16,381 bases of DNA from Thermoplasmata archaeon (lineage in GTDB: Archaea > Thermoplasmatota > Thermoplasmata > Lutacidiplasmatales > UBA184), in the NCBI GenBank assembly GCA_030044475.1, contig JASHVP010000013.1, forward strand, positions 1-16,381, in the 5' to 3' direction. The notes beneath the pieces were generated by a model. That model worked only from the letters and a program-made list of their open reading frames with translations, did not search any database and was not told the origin of the DNA. Of this stretch, positions 12,843-16,381 are shown piece after piece (positions within the stretch are counted from its first letter, which is position 1; the number at the start of each line of letters is the position of its first letter). The translations under genes and the position numbers were made by a program.

Positions 12843-13919
12843 ATGCGAGTCCTGGTCGTAGACGACGACGCGGTGTTCCGCGAGGAGCTCGCGGAGCTGC
12901 TGCGGGACGACGGCCACGAGGTCGACGCCGCGCCGTCCGTCCCGAAGGCCGTCGAACTGCTGGAGGGCCGGGAGATGGACGTCGTGCTCACCGACCTGAA
13001 GATGCCGCGCCACGGGGGGCTCGAGTTGCTGCGGGAGGTCGGGCAACGGTGGCCCCGGACCCCGGTGGTCATGATCACGGGATACGCGAGCGTCGAGACC
13101 GCGCTCGACGCCATGAAGCTCGGGGCGTTCGACTACGTCCGCAAGCCGTTCCGTCTGGACCAGCTTCGGGAGACACTGCGCCTCGTCGCCCTCGAGCGGG
13201 AATTCTCCGCGCCGTCGGAGTCGGAGAGGGATCCGGTGCGGGAGGCCCGTTCCCTCGCGGCATCCGGCCGGTACGATGTACTCTTGTTCGACGAACCGAC
13301 CCCGCCGCCGGCCGCCCACCTCCACGTCCTTCCGCTCGACCCCGCTCGCCCGAGCGAGCTGGTCGCCCGCTCCGAGGAGTTCCTCGCGGCCCACCCGAAC
13401 GGGGCCGTGATCGTCGCGCGGGTGGAGCGGCTGCTCGCCGGTCACCGCCTCGAGGAGGTCGTCGGGGTCCTGGACCGGCTCCGGGCCGCGCTCGACGGTC
13501 GGGGGCCCCTCCGGGTCGCCTTCGACCCCCACCGGGTCGACCCCGCGGCGGCACTGGCCCTCGGCGGGGCCGTCGTCGCGGACGAGACCCACGCCGCGCT
13601 GGAGGCGTTGGCCAACCCGATCCGACGTCGCGCCCTACAGCGACTCGCGGAAGGTCCGGCGACGTTCTCGGAGGTGATGGCGGCCGCCGAGCTCTCCGAC
13701 TCGCCGAAGCTGTCGTTCCACCTGCGGAAACTGGTCGAGACGTCGCTCGTCGCCCACCCCGACGATCGGTACCGGCTGACGTCCCGCGGGGAGGCCGCCG
13801 TCCGTCTCCTGCGGGACGCGACGTTCTTGCCGCCCGGCGGGTCGGGCGAGAATCTGGCGTTCCCCCACGCGACCGAGCCGTCCCCGCGGACCTCGAAGGA
13901 ACGGGCGCGGTCCCGCTGA
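12843..13919 (+). CDS. Response regulator: receiver + DUF835-like + ArsR-like winged helix
   Basis: A 358-residue regulator with three parts. The receiver (1-120) is intact: acid pair Asp7/Asp8, phospho-acceptor Asp51 in TDLKMP, Thr79 in VVMITG, and Lys101 in VRKPF. The middle (about 140-245) runs SGRYDVLLFDEPT, LHVLPLDPARPSELV, GAVIVARVERLLAGHRLEEV and LRVAFDPHRVDP. This matches my memory of DUF835, a domain seen in euryarchaeal signalling proteins whose function is unknown. The C-terminus (about 248-325) is an ArsR-type winged helix, opening HAALEALANPIRRRALQRL, with SPKLSFHLRKL (287-297) as the recognition helix region. The tail is unstructured. It is the likely partner of the kinase upstream and presumably binds DNA after phosphorylation. 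The stop is 7 bases from the convergent Kelch gene. Confidence 0.9.
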   Translation: MRVLVVDDDAVFREELAELLRDDGHEVDAAPSVPKAVELLEGREMDVVLTDLKMPRHGGLELLREVGQRWPRTPVVMITGYASVETALDAMKLGAFDYVRKPFRLDQLRETLRLVALEREFSAPSESERDPVREARSLAASGRYDVLLFDEPTPPPAAHLHVLPLDPARPSELVARSEEFLAAHPNGAVIVARVERLLAGHRLEEVVGVLDRLRAALDGRGPLRVAFDPHRVDPAAALALGGAVVADETHAALEALANPIRRRALQRLAEGPATFSEVMAAAELSDSPKLSFHLRKLVETSLVAHPDDRYRLTSRGEAAVRLLRDATFLPPGGSGENLAFPHATEPSPRTSKERARSR

Positions 13920-13926
13920 CGGCCGA

Positions 13927-15153
13927 TCAGGCCTTCTTCCACGCGCCCGATCCGAACACCCACGTCTGATCGAACGTGGTCGGGACGAACGGCTGCACGC
14001 CCCCGAACAGAACGACCGCGCCTCCGGTCGACTTCGCGGCGCTCGGGTCGTAGGCGAGGGCCGTCCCTGCCATGGCCGACGGCGACGGCGAGCCCATCCA
14101 CCGGATCCATCCGGTCGAGTCGAGCGTCCACGTCGATCCGAGCACCGTGGAGTTGTCCGCCCCTCCGAACAGTACGACGGTCCCGTTCGCCGGGTCGTTG
14201 GCGAGCGCGACGAGCCCGTACTCGTGGCTCGGCGCCGCGAACGAGAACCGGCGCCACGTTCCGGACGCGAACTTCCACGTGTCGTGGAGGGCTTCCCCGC
14301 AGAACCCGGAGGGGTACCCGCAGCCCCCGAACAGCACGGCGTAGCCGGCGGTCGTGTCGTACGTCAGTCCGGCGCCCCCCCGAGCGCTCGGGTGGACCGT
14401 GAGGGAGAGCTTGGTCCAGGCCCCGCCGGCGAAGGTCCAGGTGTCCGAGTAGGTGGTCCCCGCATAGGAGGTGAAGTTGACCGAAACACCACCGAAGGCA
14501 AGAACCTCCATCGCGGAGCTGTCGTACGTCATCGCCATGCCGTACCGCGCGACCGGGTGGACCGAGACCGACAATCGGGTCCATTGCCCCCCGGCGAAGG
14601 TCCAGGTGTCCGACAGGTCGGTGTAGCCGCCGGAGGCGGTGGCCCCCAGTCCCCCGAACAGTACGACGTACCCGCCCTTCGCGTCGTAAGCCACGGCCGC
14701 GTAGGCGCGGGGCCCCGGGTGGCTTGCCGGCGTCAGCTGGGTCCAGTGGCCACCCGCGTACTCCCACGTGTCGTCGAGCAATCCTCCGGTCGCGTTGATC
14801 CCCCCGAACAACAGCAACGCCCCCAGTCCCGAGTCGTAGACCTCGGCGGCCCCGTACCGGGCCGATGGCCCCGCGCGGGAGCCGCCGGTGAGCAGCGGAG
14901 TCGCCCCGCCGGAGCCGGCGGCTGACCCGCAGGCTCCGCCGGAGCGCGCGATGCCGTCGAGGAAACACGGTGATTCGGCGACGAAGTCCGGGGATTGTCC
15001 GGCCCCAAGGGCCGGAGCCGACGGCCGGTTCCCCACGGCGGTCGGCATCCCGGCCGCCGGGCCGAGGCCGACGAGGCCGGCCGCCGCAATCGCGATGACC
15101 GCGGCCCCCCACGACGGGATCCGACGGCGACGGGCGGGGACCGACCCTCCCAT
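13927..15153 (-). CDS. Secreted Kelch-repeat beta-propeller protein
   Basis: A 408-residue protein counted from the ATG at 15153; an in-frame ATG at 15168 adds five residues. A basic N-terminus and a hydrophobic span (about residues 15-35) form a signal peptide or anchor. A Gly/Ala/Ser-rich stretch with two Cys follows. Six Kelch units then fill the rest, each with the hallmark 'YD...vLFGG' strand followed by 'DTW.f..g.W..l'. FGG falls at about 116, 166, 221, 275, 329 and 383, which fits a closed six-blade propeller. It is probably extracellular, binding protein or glycan; catalysis is not suggested because no copper-oxidase ligands are evident. The shorter start is preferred because a TATA-like box at 15181 lies 30 bases from it but only 15 from the other. 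No C-terminal anchor is seen. Confidence 0.92.
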   Translation of the reverse strand: MGGSVPARRRRIPSWGAAVIAIAAAGLVGLGPAAGMPTAVGNRPSAPALGAGQSPDFVAESPCFLDGIARSGGACGSAAGSGGATPLLTGGSRAGPSARYGAAEVYDSGLGALLLFGGINATGGLLDDTWEYAGGHWTQLTPASHPGPRAYAAVAYDAKGGYVVLFGGLGATASGGYTDLSDTWTFAGGQWTRLSVSVHPVARYGMAMTYDSSAMEVLAFGGVSVNFTSYAGTTYSDTWTFAGGAWTKLSLTVHPSARGGAGLTYDTTAGYAVLFGGCGYPSGFCGEALHDTWKFASGTWRRFSFAAPSHEYGLVALANDPANGTVVLFGGADNSTVLGSTWTLDSTGWIRWMGSPSPSAMAGTALAYDPSAAKSTGGAVVLFGGVQPFVPTTFDQTWVFGSGAWKKA

Positions 15154-15170
15154 GGTCGAGGCCCTCATCC

Positions 15171-15188
15171 GGTAGGGGGCTATCTACC
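15171..15188 (-). promoter_or_regulatory. Kelch gene promoter with inverted repeat spanning the TATA-like box
   Basis: GTAGATA on the minus strand (15181-15187) is a TATA-like box about 30 bases before the ATG at 15153. It lies within an inverted repeat: GGTAG at 15171-15175 and CTACC at 15184-15188, with an 8-base spacer. A dimeric repressor bound there would block TBP, but short arms like these can arise by chance. Confidence 0.35.
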
Positions 15189-15193
15189 CTCTC

Positions 15194-15262
15194 GGGCGAG
15201 TCGCGGGAAGGGTCTCAGTGGACACGGGGGCGTCCGGACCGCCCGGGGGTATGGACTCGCCC
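15194..15262. repeat. Nested inverted repeats in the intergenic region
   Basis: This is part of the 193-base non-coding gap 15154-15346. Outer arms GGGCGAGTC (15194-15202) and GACTCGCCC (15254-15262) pair perfectly over nine bases. Inside lies a smaller stem, GGGCG (15228-15232) with CGCCC (15240-15244). The outer match alone has an expected chance frequency of roughly 0.2 for a gap of this size and base composition, so it is suggestive only. It could be a 3' structure of the minus-strand secreted-protein message or a small structured RNA. I see nothing recognisable in 15263-15346. Confidence 0.3.
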
Positions 15263-15346
15263 CATCAACGCCCCGTTAACCGGGTTGGGTTACAAGACGA
15301 GCAGACCGCGGCTCGAGGCGGCAGGGTGACTTCGGTTCGGGACTGG

Positions 15347-16381
15347 CTAGGAATACGCCAGCGTTCCGTTGAGTGGGAGTTGGGCGGTCGTCGAGGTTAC
15401 GTCCAGCGAATCCCCGGTCACATTCCAACTCGATGGAACGATCACGGCGAGGGTCTCATTGTTCGCGATGGGCAAGACCGAATCGCTCCAGCTACCAACC
15501 CCGGAGGAGGCCCCGTAACTTCCGTCCCAGGTCCCGTCGGGGGCCAACAGAACCGCGTACCATCCGGACGCATTCGCGGCACAGTCGCTCAAGGTCGGAA
15601 CCCAGCTGGCGCACTCCGAGCCAGCGAGCGGCAACGACCGACCTCCGGCCGCGGTGAGGTTCAGCGCGAGCATCCAACTCGTGATCCCGCGGTCATTGTA
15701 CCCCGGCCCATGGAGCGGCAGCGGGCCCGTATTGTAGAGTGTGAACTCGCTCCGAATCGAGCTCGAGTCGTTGGCCGTTGCGACAGTGACAGTCGAGAAC
15801 CTCATCTCGATCGGAATCGCGGTCAAGTTGTAGCTATCCGGCGTGCAGCCGAGTGTATAGTTCCAGGTTTCAAAGGAACCGGGAGGGGTATAGCCACTCG
15901 AGCCGCCGTAGATGGCGAGTCCCGGGGTCAGGCCAACCCCGCCGAGCGTCCCGCAAGTGAAGAAGTTGACTTGATCCACGCCGGCCTGACCAGACCCAAA
16001 CTGCGTCGCGCCGAACAGATAGAACTCGGCGATCGGCCGGTTCAACCAGTTCACGTACGACTCCGCGACCCCATTCCAATCGTTCGCGGCGATCGTCGGG
16101 CTGTTGTCGGGATACCCGGCCTGCCCCCAATACTGGGACCAGATCCAAGGCTCCCATCCCAGGCCCGTCGTCTCGGCACACTCGCTCGTGAAGGCGATCG
16201 GGGGAAAGATGTGGACGGTGCCGTTCACATCGGTGCCGACCAGGACTTGCTGGCTCGCATTCGAAAAGTAGTCGATTTGCCAGAACGGGGCAGTTCCCGA
16301 GTTGTAGGACCCGTCGAACAGCGGGAGCGTGCCGTTCCAGAGCGTGAGGCCGTTGAACGCGCCCTGACAACTCGCCAGCAC
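15347..16381 (-). CDS. Large secreted protein of unknown family, C-terminal part (gene runs off the right edge)
   Basis: The last 344 residues of a longer protein; the start is outside the window. The frame has the look of an archaeal extracellular protein. It is rich in Ser, Thr, Gly, Trp, Tyr and Asn, with many Asn-x-Ser/Thr sequons (for example NAS, NGT, NLT, NDSS, NET, NVT). It has about six cysteines, in SECAETT, FFTCGT, TLGCTP, and the close pair SECASW and SDCAAN, which suggest disulfides. There is no C-terminal membrane span or anchor. Alternating strand-like segments near the end (FTLYNTG, SWMLALNLT, YAVLLAPDG, TLAVIVPSSW) suggest a terminal beta-sandwich domain. I do not recognise the family. 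It could be a surface enzyme or a structural protein; thermopsin-like peptidase was considered but no active-site motif is visible in this part. The DNA is clearly less GC-rich than the neighbours. Confidence 0.8.
   Translation of the reverse strand: MLASCQGAFNGLTLWNGTLPLFDGSYNSGTAPFWQIDYFSNASQQVLVGTDVNGTVHIFPPIAFTSECAETTGLGWEPWIWSQYWGQAGYPDNSPTIAANDWNGVAESYVNWLNRPIAEFYLFGATQFGSGQAGVDQVNFFTCGTLGGVGLTPGLAIYGGSSGYTPPGSFETWNYTLGCTPDSYNLTAIPIEMRFSTVTVATANDSSSIRSEFTLYNTGPLPLHGPGYNDRGITSWMLALNLTAAGGRSLPLAGSECASWVPTLSDCAANASGWYAVLLAPDGTWDGSYGASSGVGSWSDSVLPIANNETLAVIVPSSWNVTGDSLDVTSTTAQLPLNGTLAYS

Noticed and set aside
11175..13919. A single 914-codon open frame covering the kinase and regulator region
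   Set aside because: Upstream of 12843 it runs out of frame with the kinase gene and encodes Arg/Pro/Gly-rich sequence. Only the part from 12843 has domain motifs. Long shadow frames are expected at this GC content.
14000..15000. Possible DNA-level tandem repeats in the Kelch gene
   Set aside because: The recurring short strings reflect the protein-level Kelch units; unit lengths vary (about 50-55 residues) and the DNA copies are diverged, so no CRISPR or satellite array is present.
15154..15346. A tRNA or other known RNA gene in the largest gap
   Set aside because: No cloverleaf, T-loop signature or other known RNA pattern could be made out; only inverted repeats were found.

Overview
The window is about 16.4 kb of very GC-rich DNA, densely packed with short single genes and small gene pairs. 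It looks archaeal. TATA-like boxes sit about 25-28 bases upstream of many start codons, suggesting leaderless transcripts. There is a Bat-type HTH_10 regulator, a response regulator that carries what looks like a DUF835 domain and an ArsR-like winged helix, and secreted proteins rich in N-glycosylation sequons. Together these suggest a high-GC Thermoplasmatota-type archaeon. That placement is inference; there is no rRNA or other strong marker in the window. No tRNA, rRNA, CRISPR array, insertion sequence or integrase was found.

Left part (1-4568). The 5' part of a DEAD-box RNA helicase gene (minus) is divergent from a GNAT acetyltransferase. Two minus-strand genes of unknown function follow: a small PH/GRAM-like protein and a 283-residue protein with a degenerate P-loop look. 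Next come a plus-strand HTH_10 regulator with a phosphoribosyltransferase 17 bases behind it, then a convergent four-helix membrane protein.

Middle part (4685-10677). This holds housekeeping and accessory enzymes: GTP cyclohydrolase II (ribA), a tiny two-finger C2H2 protein, a membrane-anchored DUF4760-like protein, a membrane-anchored sequon-rich protein, and a SHOCT-tail membrane protein. A translationally coupled pair follows, a quinone-oxidoreductase-like MDR enzyme and a TylM1/DesVI-like SAM methyltransferase. Then come a 58-residue CDGSH iron-sulfur protein, a second GNAT acetyltransferase, and a catechol-type O-methyltransferase.

Signalling part (10761-13919). A stand-alone receiver-like protein without a phospho-acceptor Asp is divergent from a soluble PAS-PAS histidine kinase. 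The kinase is followed by a response regulator with the order receiver, DUF835-like, winged helix. This is the most system-like cluster: a cytosolic sensor, a DNA-binding output, and a possible non-phosphorylatable accessory receiver.

Right end (13927-16381). Two extracellular proteins lie on the minus strand. One is a complete secreted six-blade Kelch beta-propeller. The other is the C-terminal 344 residues of a large secreted, cysteine- and sequon-containing protein, whose DNA is visibly less GC-rich than the rest. The 193 bases between them hold the Kelch promoter and nested inverted repeats.
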